Both the position numbers and the translations under genes were made by a program. Below the pieces are notes generated by a model. It saw only the letters and a list, made by a program, of their open reading frames with translations. It was not told the origin of the DNA and searched no databases. This document shows, piece by piece, positions 33,248 through 42,179 of a stretch of 64,000 bases of DNA (the stretch's first letter is position 1; every line of letters starts with the position of its first letter). The stretch is taken from positions 152,334-216,333 of the forward strand of contig CAZPEP010000026.1 in the NCBI GenBank assembly GCA_964585685.1. The letters are read 5' to 3'. The stretch is from JALHVH01 sp964585685. Lineage in GTDB: Bacteria > Acidobacteriota > Aminicenantia > Aminicenantales > Saccharicenantaceae.

Positions 33248-34057
33248 TCACCGGACCGGCAACAGGCCCTCCTTGCGGATGAGCTCCTGGCCCTCGGGCG
33301 ACAGGACAAAATCAATAAAATCCCGGCACATCCCGGACGGGACTCCCTTCATCACGAAAAGGAAGGGGCGGATGAGCTTGTAGGTCCCGTCGCGGATGGC
33401 CGCCTCCCCGGGGACCGCTCCATCGAGCGGGAGCGCGAGGACGCGATCGTTGACGAGGCCGAGGGAGATGTACCCGATCGCACGGGGGTCCGCGGCGACG
33501 ATCTCCCGGACGGTTCCGTTCGAATCCTCGACGATAGCGCCCCTCGAGATCCTGACCTTCCCCATGACGAGCTCCTGGAACGCACCCCGGGTGCCGGACC
33601 CTTCTTCCCGGGTCACGACGGTGATCGGCTGGTCATCCCCCTCGAGGTACTTCCAGCTGGGGATCTCGCCGCTGAAGATGAGCCGGACCTCCCCCAGGCT
33701 GAGCCCCCGGACCGGGTTCGAGGGGTGGACGATCACAGCCAATCCGTCTCTGGCCACGACGATCTCGTCGAGCGACTTCTCATCGGCCTTGAGCTCCCGC
33801 GATGAGGTCCCGATGTCAGCAGCGCCGGAAATGGCCGCCTGGATCCCCGCGCTCGAGCCCCCCCCCTGGACGTTGACGAAACAGCCCGGTCGCGACTTCA
33901 GAAAGGCCTCGGCCCAGCGGTCGGCGAAAGGTTGGACGCTCGTCGAGCCGGCGACGATGATCTCGGTCCCCGAAGTCCCCCGGGAACACGCCGGGGCGCA
34001 TCCGGCCGCCGCGATGAAGGCAAGGGCCGACAAGGTCCTCCAACCGTTTGGGATCAT
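33248..34057 (-). CDS. pstS: Phosphate-binding protein PstS
   Basis: A 269-residue periplasmic solute-binding protein. A signal peptide ends in AAAGC (Cys20), which may be a lipobox, though a second Cys at 24 leaves the lipidation site open. The mature part opens with IIVAGSTSVQPFADRWAEAF, and contains GGGSSAGIQAAISGAADIGTSSR and REEGSGTRGAF near 150, the classical anion-binding loops of PstS. It delivers phosphate to PstCA. First gene of the pst operon, 17 bases downstream of the predicted transcription start. Confidence 0.93.
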   Translation of the reverse strand: MIPNGWRTLSALAFIAAAGCAPACSRGTSGTEIIVAGSTSVQPFADRWAEAFLKSRPGCFVNVQGGGSSAGIQAAISGAADIGTSSRELKADEKSLDEIVVARDGLAVIVHPSNPVRGLSLGEVRLIFSGEIPSWKYLEGDDQPITVVTREEGSGTRGAFQELVMGKVRISRGAIVEDSNGTVREIVAADPRAIGYISLGLVNDRVLALPLDGAVPGEAAIRDGTYKLIRPFLFVMKGVPSGMCRDFIDFVLSPEGQELIRKEGLLPVR

Positions 34058-34080
34058 GGGCGTCTTGTTATCCTTTTCTG

Positions 34081-34109
34081 CTTATACCAGACAGGTTCCG
34101 TCAAGTCAA
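34081..34109 (-). promoter_or_regulatory. Promoter of the pst operon
   Basis: TTGACT (34104-34109), 17 bases, TATAAG (34081-34086) on the minus strand. Transcription would start near 34074. The -35 box overlaps the stop codon of the upstream ABC-F gene. I see no convincing PhoB-type direct repeats beside it, and the near-consensus -35 argues against a classical activator-dependent Pho promoter. Confidence 0.6.
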
Positions 34110-36004
34110 ACGCGGCCGGGCGGCCCTCCGGGGCTCTCTCCGGACTCCCCTTCCTCCCCCAGGGCCTTGAGCTTCTCCTCGAACTCGGCGCCCTTCTCTT
34201 CGTGTTCCCGGGTCAACCACTCCAGCTCCATGAAGAGCCTGTCGGTCGAGGTCTTGGTCCGGTGCATGGACTTGGAGAGCTCAACGACGCGGGCCCCGTC
34301 CTTGGCCCGGGAAGCCTCGATGACGGCTTCATTCATCGCCCGGAGCTCGGTGTCGTTGCGCTCGATCTCGGCCTCGATATCAGCCATCCTCTTTTCCAGA
34401 GGTTTCAGGACCCGGGAGCGCTCGGCGATGATGCCGGACCGAAGCTTCCTCATCCCCTTGGGGTTCTTCCTGTCGGCCAGGGTCTCGGGCTCGGCAACGT
34501 CCCTTACCGGCCTTTCCGCCTCTTCGTTCCAACCGACCTTTTCCAGGAACCGCTGGTAGCCGCCCTCGTAGACCGTGATCCCCCCGTTCTGGAAGACGAT
34601 CAGCCGCTCGGCCAGGGCGTGGAGGAACATCTCGTTGTGGGTGACCATGACCACGGCCCCGTCGAAGTTGTCGAGGGCCTCGAGCAGGGCGTCGCTCGAT
34701 TCAAGGTCGAGGTGGTTGGTGGGCTCGTCGAGGAGGAGTAAATTGACGGGCGTCGCGATGATCTTGCCGAGCATCACCCGGCTCTTTTCCCCGCCCGACA
34801 GGACGCGGACGGGCTTCAGGGCATCGTCGCCCTCGAAGATCATGGCCCCGGCGATGAGCCGCGGGAGCTTCGGGTCCTGGGCGACGTTGGCGGCAGCAAT
34901 CTCGTCGAGGACCGTATTCGCGTCGACGAGGCTCGAGATGTTAGTCTGCTCATAATAGCCCACGGCCACCGATTGGGGGCTCACGACCTCCCCCGCCCCG
35001 GGCTCGAGGACCCTCGCCATGAGTTTGAGGAGGGTCGTCTTCCCCTTCCCGTTCCTCCCGATGACGAAGACGCGGTCGCGGGCGCCGATGCTCAGGGTGA
35101 AGTTCCGGAGAAGGGGCTTTCCCGACTCGTAGCCGAAGGTCACGCCGTCCATGGTCAGCCCGTACTTGTGGTGGAACGGCTTTTCGGAGAAGGTGAACTC
35201 CAGGTCCTTGATGGCCACGAGTTTATCCTTCTTCTCCATCTTCTCCAGGCTCTTGATACGGGACTGGACCATGCCGGCGAGCCTGGCCTTGGCCCGGAAC
35301 CGGGTGATGAAGAGGTCCATTTCTTTCTGCTTCCGCTCGTCGTTCTGGCGGGTCTTCTCGTAGACCTCCTCCTCCATGGCGATCTGGGAGTAGTACTTCG
35401 CCGTGTCCCCGGCGACCTTCCGGACCTTCTTCCGATGGATGCCCAGGACGTGGGTCACGACCTTGTCCATGAAGCTCCGGTCGTGGGTGATAAGCATCAG
35501 CTCGCCCGGCCAGTCGACTAAGAAGCGCTCGAGCCAGCGGATCGACGTGATGTCGAGGTAATTGTTGGGCTCGTCGAGGAGGAGCATTTGGTTGTCGGAG
35601 AGGAGGACCCGGGCCAGGTTGAGCCGGACCTGATAGCCGCCGGAGAGTTCGGAGGGAGGACGGTCGAGAGCCTGCGGATCGAAGCCCAGGCCCGCGAGAA
35701 CCTTTTCCACCCGCCACATCTCGCCTCCGGCCTCGGCGCCCAGCCCGCGCGAGGCCTCTCCGCGAACCGTGTCGGCCCGTAGGTCCAGCTTCTGAGCGAC
35801 ATAGCCGATCCGATAGTTCCTGGGCATGGTGATGGTGCCCGAATCGGCCTCCTCCTCGCCGGTGACGAGGCGGAAGAGCGTCGTCTTCCCATGACCGTTC
35901 CGGCCGACGACCCCGACCCGTTCTTTTCTGTTGACCTTAAAGGAGATGTTCTCGAAAAGAGTCTGCTTCGCGTAGCTCTTGGATAGGTTATCGACGACGA
36001 TCAT
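34106..36004 (-). CDS. ABC-F family ATPase (Uup/YheS-like)
   Basis: A 632-residue soluble protein with two ABC domains. Domain 1: Walker A GRNGHGKTT near residue 36, signature LSGGYQVRL near 140, Walker B LLLDEPNNYLD near 160. Domain 2: GRNGKGKTT near 342, LSGGEKSRV near 430 and LLLDEPTNHLDLES near 455. The linker (about 240-300) with an Arg/Lys-rich helix is the ribosomal P-site tRNA interaction motif. A C-terminal coiled coil (about 535-625) resembles that of Uup. ABC-F proteins rescue or regulate ribosomes, or give antibiotic resistance. The ATG at 36004 is chosen from conservation; it starts 30 bases after the tricorn gene. Confidence 0.9.
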   Translation of the reverse strand: MIVVDNLSKSYAKQTLFENISFKVNRKERVGVVGRNGHGKTTLFRLVTGEEEADSGTITMPRNYRIGYVAQKLDLRADTVRGEASRGLGAEAGGEMWRVEKVLAGLGFDPQALDRPPSELSGGYQVRLNLARVLLSDNQMLLLDEPNNYLDITSIRWLERFLVDWPGELMLITHDRSFMDKVVTHVLGIHRKKVRKVAGDTAKYYSQIAMEEEVYEKTRQNDERKQKEMDLFITRFRAKARLAGMVQSRIKSLEKMEKKDKLVAIKDLEFTFSEKPFHHKYGLTMDGVTFGYESGKPLLRNFTLSIGARDRVFVIGRNGKGKTTLLKLMARVLEPGAGEVVSPQSVAVGYYEQTNISSLVDANTVLDEIAAANVAQDPKLPRLIAGAMIFEGDDALKPVRVLSGGEKSRVMLGKIIATPVNLLLLDEPTNHLDLESSDALLEALDNFDGAVVMVTHNEMFLHALAERLIVFQNGGITVYEGGYQRFLEKVGWNEEAERPVRDVAEPETLADRKNPKGMRKLRSGIIAERSRVLKPLEKRMADIEAEIERNDTELRAMNEAVIEASRAKDGARVVELSKSMHRTKTSTDRLFMELEWLTREHEEKGAEFEEKLKALGEEGESGESPGGPPGRV

Positions 36005-36033
36005 GGGAAAAGGTCTTTCGTTTCTTGTCTCGC

Positions 36034-39000
36034 CTATCTTCTCGGATATTCCGGCCGTGGCGGGAAATTGAGCGGGTTGGCCTTGATCTTCTCCAGCATG
36101 ACCTCGATGGCCTTCTCGAGCTGGAGGTCCCTGCCGGCCATGACGGAATCCGGGTTGTTGTCGACGAGGACGTCCGGGTCGGCACCGTGGTTCTCGACGA
36201 GCCACGTCCCGCCGCGTCCATAGAACGCGTTGTTCGATTGCTCGACGGACCCGTTGTCGATCGTAAGCTGGCGGTTGAGGATGCCGACCAGGCCGCCCCA
36301 AGACGGGACGCCGACGACCGTCCCCAGCTTGCGGGACTTGAAGTGTTCGACGAATGCCTCCCCGTCCGAGCCGTTGTTCTCGTTCGAGATAACGACGTAA
36401 TTTCCGTTCCCTGCCGAGCCCGGATACCGGAAGGGGACCATGCCTCTGAGGACGTTGTAGGAATCGAGCGCACGCTCGAGTTTGTCGATGAGGAAGTACT
36501 CCGTCCAGCCACCGGAATTGCGCCGGACGTCGATGATGACGCCCTCCTTGTACCGGAACGCCCGCCAGAACTTGTCGAACTCCGCGACGCCTCCGCTCCC
36601 CATAGCGTTGATGTGCATATAGCCGACGCGGCCGCCCGTGGCTTTGAGGACCTTGTCGACGTTGTCCCCAAGCCAGCGGAAGTAGCGGAGCTGCCGGTCG
36701 TTCTGCAGGGGCTCGACCTCGAAAATCTTCGCCCCGGCGGCCGTGGGCTTCGAATTGATCGTCACGGAGACCTTGCGCCCCGGGGTGGTCTGAAGAAGCC
36801 GGAAATAATCTTCGGGGGGCCGGACAGCGGTCCCGTTGACGGCGAGGAGGTAATCGCCTTCCCTGACGTCCTTGTCCGGACCGACGAGAGGGCCCCGCAG
36901 GTTCAGGTTGATGGCGTTCGGGCCATAGATCTTTTCGAATCTGTAGAGCCCCGACGCCTTGTCCGCGACGAGATCGGCGCCGAGGAGGCCCGTGAAGGCA
37001 AGGGATTGCTGGGGCAGCACTTGGGGACCGGGATCACCTCCACCGACATAGGTGTGGGAGACGCAGAGCTCGCCGACCATCTGGGATAGGACCCAGTTCA
37101 GTTCGTCGCGGGAGGACAAGGCCGGGAGGTAAGCCCGATACTTATCGCCCATCGCCTTCCAGTCCCTGCCGTGAAAGCCGGAGTCATAGAAGAAGTCGCG
37201 ATACCAGCGCCAAGCGTCGGTAAAAATCTGTCCCCACTCCGATCGCGGGTCCGCGACATAGGTCAGCCCCTGGAGGTCGAGCTTCTCGCCGAGCCCCTTC
37301 GTCTTGAAAGCCTCGTCCAGGGTCGTGACGAATATGTCGTTGTCCTTGCGGAGGACGGTCCGCTCCCCGTTCGCCGAAAGGCCGAACTCGCGGATCTTGT
37401 CTCCGAGGACCACCGCCTTCTTCGAGGCCGTTTCGAAGACATGGAGGTCCCATTTCGTTTCGCCCCTCGGCTTGAAGATCTCTTCATACTCATCCTCGGT
37501 AAACTTTTCGACCGAACACCAGACGGCTTTTCCTTTGCCCGCCCTGAGGAAGAAAAAGTTCCCGGGTTCGACGGGAAGCGGGTAGGTCCGGTTCGCGATA
37601 CCTTCGACGTCGATCCGGAACGGCCGGGGGGCGGCCTTCGCATCGGTCTTTTCGGCCTCCGCGGGAACCGGAGCGTCACCGAAGGGCGGCGCTTCTCCGC
37701 CGCGGAGCTGAACGGCCATGACCTGCTGGGGGGCCGAGATGACGTGGTTGTCCTCATAAAAATCCATCTGGACGTCGAAGCTGCGGCTCGAGAGGAAATA
37801 GAGGTAATCGCCGCCGGCATCGAAACACGGATTGATGTTGTCGTAGAAATCGTCGGTGACCGGGTAGATCTTGCCCTCGGCGAGGCTGTAGACAAGGACC
37901 TGGCTGTTGCGATTGGCCCTGACGAGGCTGTAGCAGATCCATTTGCCGTCCGGCGACCAGCCGTAATCGCTGACCTCCCAGTAGAACTCATCGTTCTTCA
38001 TCTGGTTCGAGGCGTCCACCTGGACCATCCTTTTCGTCGCGACGTCGACGTAGAAGATCGCAAAATCCTTGTTGCCGAAAAGGATCTTCCCCCCGTCGGG
38101 CGACCAGGCCAGGTGATAGATGAACCGGTCGAGGCCCGTCGTAAGGGCCGTCCACTCCCCGCCCCCAACGGGCTGGGTGTAGAGCTGGTAATCGCCGGTA
38201 CGGTCCGAGAAAAAGGCGACCGTCCGGCCGTCCGGCGAGACGGCGGGGTACATCTCCCGCGTCCCCGCGGTGTTCGAGAGGTTCCGGGTCGAGCCCTTCA
38301 TTGTTGGGACAGAGAAAACGTCGCCACGGGCTTCGAGAATGACGGCCCTGCCGTCGTTCGCGACGTCCACGGCGTGAATGTAATCCTTCGGGTTGATCGT
38401 GCGCGGCCGCAGGGTCCACCGGTCGGACGGTACGGTTACCGGAACCTTCGCGTCCCGGCCCGACGCCGCGTTCAGCATGTGGATCTGGCCGTCCTGGATG
38501 TAGACGATCGAGCGGCCGTCGGTCGAAGGCATCATGACGTCGAAATCGGTATAAGTCGTGAGCGGGCGGACGTCCTTGGTCCCGAGGTTCTGGGTGTAGA
38601 GGTTCGAGACCCCGTCCCCCCTGTCGGAGACGAAGACCATCGCGTCCCCGATCCACATCGGGTAACTGTTCTTGCCGACGTAGTCGGTGACGGGCGTTGC
38701 CTTCCGCGTGCTCCAGTCGTACATCCAGATATCCTGATATTGGCCGCCTTTATAGCGCTTCCAGTAGTATTCCTCGTTCCCGCGGCGGCAATAAAGCATC
38801 TTTTTGCCGTCCAGGGAAAAGCTGCAGAGGACGCTCCGATCAAGGGGGAACCGCTCCGGGGCCGTGCCCTCGAGCCCGACGAAATAGAGATTTGGATCGC
38901 GTCCGACGACGTTCTCGAACATCGAGCGGTAAACGACCTTGGCGCCGTCCGGCGTCCAGCCGACGACCTGGGCCGGGGAAGGGCTGTATGTTAAGCGCTT

Positions 39001-39297
39001 CGGCTCGCCGCCCACGGCGGGCATGACATAGACGGCTTGGGGACCGTCGTAGCTCGCCGTAAAGGCGAGCCACTTCCCGTCGGGCGAGAACTTGGCGAAG
39101 GTCTCGACCCCCGGATGGGTCGTCAGACGGGCGGCCGGACCGCCCGCGGCAGCCACGCTCCACAGGTCGCCTTCGTACGTAAAGACGACCCTGTCACCGC
39201 TGACGGTCGGATAGCGCATGAACCGCGCCTCGCCCGCCGTTCCGACGGCCGCCGCGCAAAAGAATAGTGTCAGAAGGACCGATGACGTCTTTTTCAC
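36034..39297 (-). CDS. Exported tricorn-type protease (S41 family)
   Basis: A 1087-residue protein: signal peptide (1-23), two WD/TolB-like beta-propellers (about 25-340 and 350-700) with repeated SPDGK-type blades, a helical C1 region, a PDZ domain near 760-850 and an S41 serine-protease domain at the C-terminus. The nucleophile region is ISNENNGSDGEAFVEHF (near 970), with GGWTEYFL before it. Tricorn degrades oligopeptides released by other proteases. The bacterial form here is exported, unlike archaeal tricorn. The GTG start at 39297 has GAGGAGG 3-9 bases upstream. The S46 peptidase gene ends 10 bases before it. Confidence 0.9.
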   Translation of the reverse strand: MKKTSSVLLTLFFCAAAVGTAGEARFMRYPTVSGDRVVFTYEGDLWSVAAAGGPAARLTTHPGVETFAKFSPDGKWLAFTASYDGPQAVYVMPAVGGEPKRLTYSPSPAQVVGWTPDGAKVVYRSMFENVVGRDPNLYFVGLEGTAPERFPLDRSVLCSFSLDGKKMLYCRRGNEEYYWKRYKGGQYQDIWMYDWSTRKATPVTDYVGKNSYPMWIGDAMVFVSDRGDGVSNLYTQNLGTKDVRPLTTYTDFDVMMPSTDGRSIVYIQDGQIHMLNAASGRDAKVPVTVPSDRWTLRPRTINPKDYIHAVDVANDGRAVILEARGDVFSVPTMKGSTRNLSNTAGTREMYPAVSPDGRTVAFFSDRTGDYQLYTQPVGGGEWTALTTGLDRFIYHLAWSPDGGKILFGNKDFAIFYVDVATKRMVQVDASNQMKNDEFYWEVSDYGWSPDGKWICYSLVRANRNSQVLVYSLAEGKIYPVTDDFYDNINPCFDAGGDYLYFLSSRSFDVQMDFYEDNHVISAPQQVMAVQLRGGEAPPFGDAPVPAEAEKTDAKAAPRPFRIDVEGIANRTYPLPVEPGNFFFLRAGKGKAVWCSVEKFTEDEYEEIFKPRGETKWDLHVFETASKKAVVLGDKIREFGLSANGERTVLRKDNDIFVTTLDEAFKTKGLGEKLDLQGLTYVADPRSEWGQIFTDAWRWYRDFFYDSGFHGRDWKAMGDKYRAYLPALSSRDELNWVLSQMVGELCVSHTYVGGGDPGPQVLPQQSLAFTGLLGADLVADKASGLYRFEKIYGPNAINLNLRGPLVGPDKDVREGDYLLAVNGTAVRPPEDYFRLLQTTPGRKVSVTINSKPTAAGAKIFEVEPLQNDRQLRYFRWLGDNVDKVLKATGGRVGYMHINAMGSGGVAEFDKFWRAFRYKEGVIIDVRRNSGGWTEYFLIDKLERALDSYNVLRGMVPFRYPGSAGNGNYVVISNENNGSDGEAFVEHFKSRKLGTVVGVPSWGGLVGILNRQLTIDNGSVEQSNNAFYGRGGTWLVENHGADPDVLVDNNPDSVMAGRDLQLEKAIEVMLEKIKANPLNFPPRPEYPRR

Positions 39298-39307
39298 GTT
39301 GCCTCCT

Positions 39308-41455
39308 CTAAAACCCAAGTTCCCGAATGATCGATGAAGCCCCGGCGAACTTGTCCGTCACGAACAGGACCCAGCGGATGTCAACGCTGATCGACCGCTG
39401 GAGCTCCGGGACGATGAAATAATCGCCAATGACGCTCTCATAGGTCATATCGAAGATGATGCCGATCTGCTCCCCTTTCGCGTTGAAGGTCGGCGAGCCG
39501 GAGTTGCCGCCCGTGACGTTCGTCGCGTTCAGGAAGCACGCGGGAATATCCTGGAGCCGCGCGTCCATATAGGGCCCGAGGTCCTTCTCAGCCCGAAGTT
39601 CCTTGATCCTATCGGGAACGACAAACGGGTCCGCTCCGGTTTCTTTTTCGATGACGCCCGTGAGGGTTGTCTGAGGTTCATAAAAAACGGCATCCTTCGG
39701 GGAATATCCCTCGATGGGGCCGTAGGTGAAGCGGATCGTCCCGTTGGCGTCGGGGGCGAACCGTCCCTGCGCCCTCTCGAGGAGGGCCTCTTCATAGACC
39801 TTCCGGAGGTCCAGTTTCTCCTGGGCAACGGACTTGCCCTCCTCACGGACGACCTTCATTTCCTTTTCCAGCTCAACGGCGAGACCGATGAGCGGGTCTC
39901 CGACCGCGGCCAACCGGGCGGGCTTTGTGGCCAGAAGCTCCAGCCTCTTTTCGGGACTTGGCAAAACCGTCTTCGCGTAGAGCCCGTCCACGTAAGCGTC
40001 GATTACGGCCTCGTTTCCCGGCCTGACGATACCTCTCAAGGCGGTGGGCAACCGGTCGGCCGGGAGGACGAGCATCTTCCTGAGGTTGTGCTTCATAAAG
40101 GCCCGGTCGGTCTCGAGATCATAACCGCGCTCAGCCAGCTGGATGCCCATCCTGACATAGGGCACGTTCCGGTCCTGGAACTGAGGATCCCTCTCCTTGT
40201 CGGGCTTCTGAAGCTCCTGGACGGCCCGGGTAATCGTACTGGCCTGGGAAAGGAGCGTCGAGCTCGCGGCGGCGCCGCTCAGGGCCTCGTTCTTAGCCGA
40301 AAAGGCTTCGGCCCGCGCCACATAAGCGGCGATTTCGTCCAACACCTTGCCGTATTTCTTCTGCCGGGCGGGGTCCGCGCCGACCCAGTCGAGGAAGGCC
40401 TTCTCCTCGGCGGCCTTCTTGCCGACGAGGTCGATCTTCTGCATGCCTTCCAGCTTGCCTTGGTAGTTCTTCAGGCCGTTATAGGACCCTTTAACGCGGC
40501 CGGCGTAACGGATCTCGACTTCCTTGTCGGACTTTCCGGCGTTCTCGAAGAAAGCGATCGTGTCCTGCATGTCCGTGATCCGTTTGGCCATGGAGGCCAT
40601 CTCGCTCTTGAGCTCAGCGAGCGTCGCATTCCGCGAGGTCCTTCCGGGGTACCCCATGACGAACGTAAAGTCTCCGGGCTTGAAGCCTTCGAGCGAGATC
40701 TTCAGGACCGAACGCGGCTTGTAGGGGACGTTCCCGGGGCTAAACTCGGCACCCGTCCCGTCCGTGGCGACGTAGGCCCGGAGGAACGAAAAATCGCAGG
40801 TGTGACGGGGCCACATCCAGTTGTCTACCTCCCCACCGAAGTTGCCGAGGGCCTGGGGCGGCGCGAGGACCAATCGGACGTCCCGGATCCGCTTGTAGGT
40901 GTAAAGATAGTACCGGTTGCCGCTGTACATCGTGGCCACGGTGCACCGGAGGTCCTTGCTGCCCTTCTCGGCTTTGGAGACAATCTCCTTGATGATCCTT
41001 TCCAGGGCGTCGTACCTTTCGCGAGGCGTGAGGCCCGGCTTGGGCTTTCCGAGCACCGCCGCGGTGACGTCTTCATAACCGATGAGGACATCTGCCGTAT
41101 ATCCCTGGGCGAGAATCTCCTGCTCGCGAGTCTGGGCCGTGAACCCATTCGTAATGTAGTCCTTTTCCTTGCTCGAGGCCCTCTGAATGGCCCCGAAGGC
41201 CACATGATGATTGGTCAGGATGAGCCCGTCGGCGCTGACGAACCCGCCCGTCCCGCCGCCGAGGTAGACGACAGCGCTCATCAGGCCGGTGCCGTCCGTC
41301 TTATAGAGGCAAGACGGGTCCGTCCGAAGCCCCTTGGCCGCAAGGTCGAGGTCCTTCATCTGGTGCGGCATCCACATGCCCTCATCGCCATAGATGAAGG
41401 CCGCGGCGGCCAGGGCGAGGACGACCCCGATCATTCCGATCCTTCTGATTCTCAT
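39308..41455 (-). CDS. Exported S46 dipeptidyl-peptidase (DPP7/DPP11 family)
   Basis: A 715-residue periplasmic exopeptidase, the usual family length. Signal peptide at 1-23; the chymotrypsin-fold triad is His in ILTNHHVAFG (near 82), Asp in EVDNWMWPRHTCDF (near 210) and Ser in GGNSGSPTFN (near 651). DPP7/11 release N-terminal dipeptides. The residue known to set P1 specificity follows an FD pair: Gly in DPP7, Arg in DPP11 (from memory). Here it is Met670 (FDMTYES). The C-terminus SVDIRWVLFVTDK is typical. Probably co-transcribed with the tricorn gene. Confidence 0.9.
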   Translation of the reverse strand: MRIRRIGMIGVVLALAAAAFIYGDEGMWMPHQMKDLDLAAKGLRTDPSCLYKTDGTGLMSAVVYLGGGTGGFVSADGLILTNHHVAFGAIQRASSKEKDYITNGFTAQTREQEILAQGYTADVLIGYEDVTAAVLGKPKPGLTPRERYDALERIIKEIVSKAEKGSKDLRCTVATMYSGNRYYLYTYKRIRDVRLVLAPPQALGNFGGEVDNWMWPRHTCDFSFLRAYVATDGTGAEFSPGNVPYKPRSVLKISLEGFKPGDFTFVMGYPGRTSRNATLAELKSEMASMAKRITDMQDTIAFFENAGKSDKEVEIRYAGRVKGSYNGLKNYQGKLEGMQKIDLVGKKAAEEKAFLDWVGADPARQKKYGKVLDEIAAYVARAEAFSAKNEALSGAAASSTLLSQASTITRAVQELQKPDKERDPQFQDRNVPYVRMGIQLAERGYDLETDRAFMKHNLRKMLVLPADRLPTALRGIVRPGNEAVIDAYVDGLYAKTVLPSPEKRLELLATKPARLAAVGDPLIGLAVELEKEMKVVREEGKSVAQEKLDLRKVYEEALLERAQGRFAPDANGTIRFTYGPIEGYSPKDAVFYEPQTTLTGVIEKETGADPFVVPDRIKELRAEKDLGPYMDARLQDIPACFLNATNVTGGNSGSPTFNAKGEQIGIIFDMTYESVIGDYFIVPELQRSISVDIRWVLFVTDKFAGASSIIRELGF

Positions 41456-41542
41456 GTATCCTCCATGGTCCTTGATGTTCGACCCTCTATGATAGCGCAG
41501 GAGCGCCCGGAAAGGAAGGCAGAAGCCGGCTTATCGTTTCGC

Positions 41543-41571
41543 TGGACAGACCCGTCGGACTCGTTTATAAT
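41543..41571 (+). promoter_or_regulatory. Promoter of tRNA-Pro(CGG) and downstream cupin
   Basis: TGGACA (41543-41548), 17 bases, TATAAT (41566-41571); the mature tRNA begins 12 bases later. With no gap or terminator before the cupin gene, this promoter probably serves both. Confidence 0.65.
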
Positions 41572-41582
41572 ATGCCCTTCCA

Positions 41583-41657
<75 letters not shown>

Positions 41658-41670
41658 TTCGAACTTTCTC

Positions 41671-42030
41671 ATGCTTATCAGGGACCTTTCGAAAAGTCGC
41701 CGGTTTGTTTCTGGGGACAAAGCCCTCCTTCGCGAGATCCTCCGTCCGGACAAGCCGCGGGTCGACATCCGATACAGCCTGGCGCACGCCGTCGTGAAGC
41801 CCGGAAAGCAGACCCTCCCCCACCGCCTCGCGACCTCCGAGGTCTATTACATCCTGGCTGGTCGGGGTGTCATGCACGTCGGCGACGAAGCCGAAAAGGT
41901 CCGCCCCGGGCAAGCCGTCTATATCCGCCCCGGCGCCGTCCAGTTCATCGAGAACATTGGCCGGTCCGAACTCGCGTTCTTGTGCATCGTCGATCCGGCG
42001 TGGCGGCCGGAAGACGAAGAGGTCCTCTAG
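41671..42030 (+). CDS. Cupin-domain protein
   Basis: A 119-residue cupin beginning 13 bases after the tRNA-Pro gene. Motif 1 is PHRLATSEVYYILAGRGVMHVGDE (around 50-73, one His and a Glu), motif 2 is PGQAVYIRPGAVQFIENIG (around 79-97), in which the usual metal-ligand His is replaced by Gln. It is therefore likely a mono- or non-metal cupin; the ligand is unknown. No ribosome binding site is obvious and the gene seems to be read from the tRNA promoter, with RNase processing freeing a nearly leaderless mRNA. Confidence 0.8.
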   Translation: MLIRDLSKSRRFVSGDKALLREILRPDKPRVDIRYSLAHAVVKPGKQTLPHRLATSEVYYILAGRGVMHVGDEAEKVRPGQAVYIRPGAVQFIENIGRSELAFLCIVDPAWRPEDEEVL

Positions 42031-42132
42031 ATAGGATTCGCTCCGGCACCTCCACCTACTAGAATGCCCGGCGATCTCCACCTTCTCCAGGCCAACTGCG
42101 TACGTTGTCACGGCGCGACGATGGAGCAAGTC

Positions 42133-42162
42133 TTGCCAAATCGGGATGAAAAGGGGTATAAG
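42133..42162 (+). promoter_or_regulatory. Promoter of the MFS transporter gene
   Basis: TTGCCA (42133-42138), 18 bases, TATAAG (42157-42162). Transcription would start near 42169, about 11 bases before the ATG at 42180; the short leader contains no Shine-Dalgarno. Confidence 0.5.
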
Positions 42163-42179
42163 TTTCACTCCGTGCCTCC

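Noticed and set aside
34057..34140. Pho box upstream of pstS
   Set aside because: No pair of CTGTCAT-like direct repeats at 11-base spacing; the promoter has its own good -35 box.
37171..38994. 607-codon plus-strand frame inside the tricorn gene
   Set aside because: Shadow of the tricorn reading frame; no family motif, no ribosome binding site, amino-acid composition typical of antisense translation.
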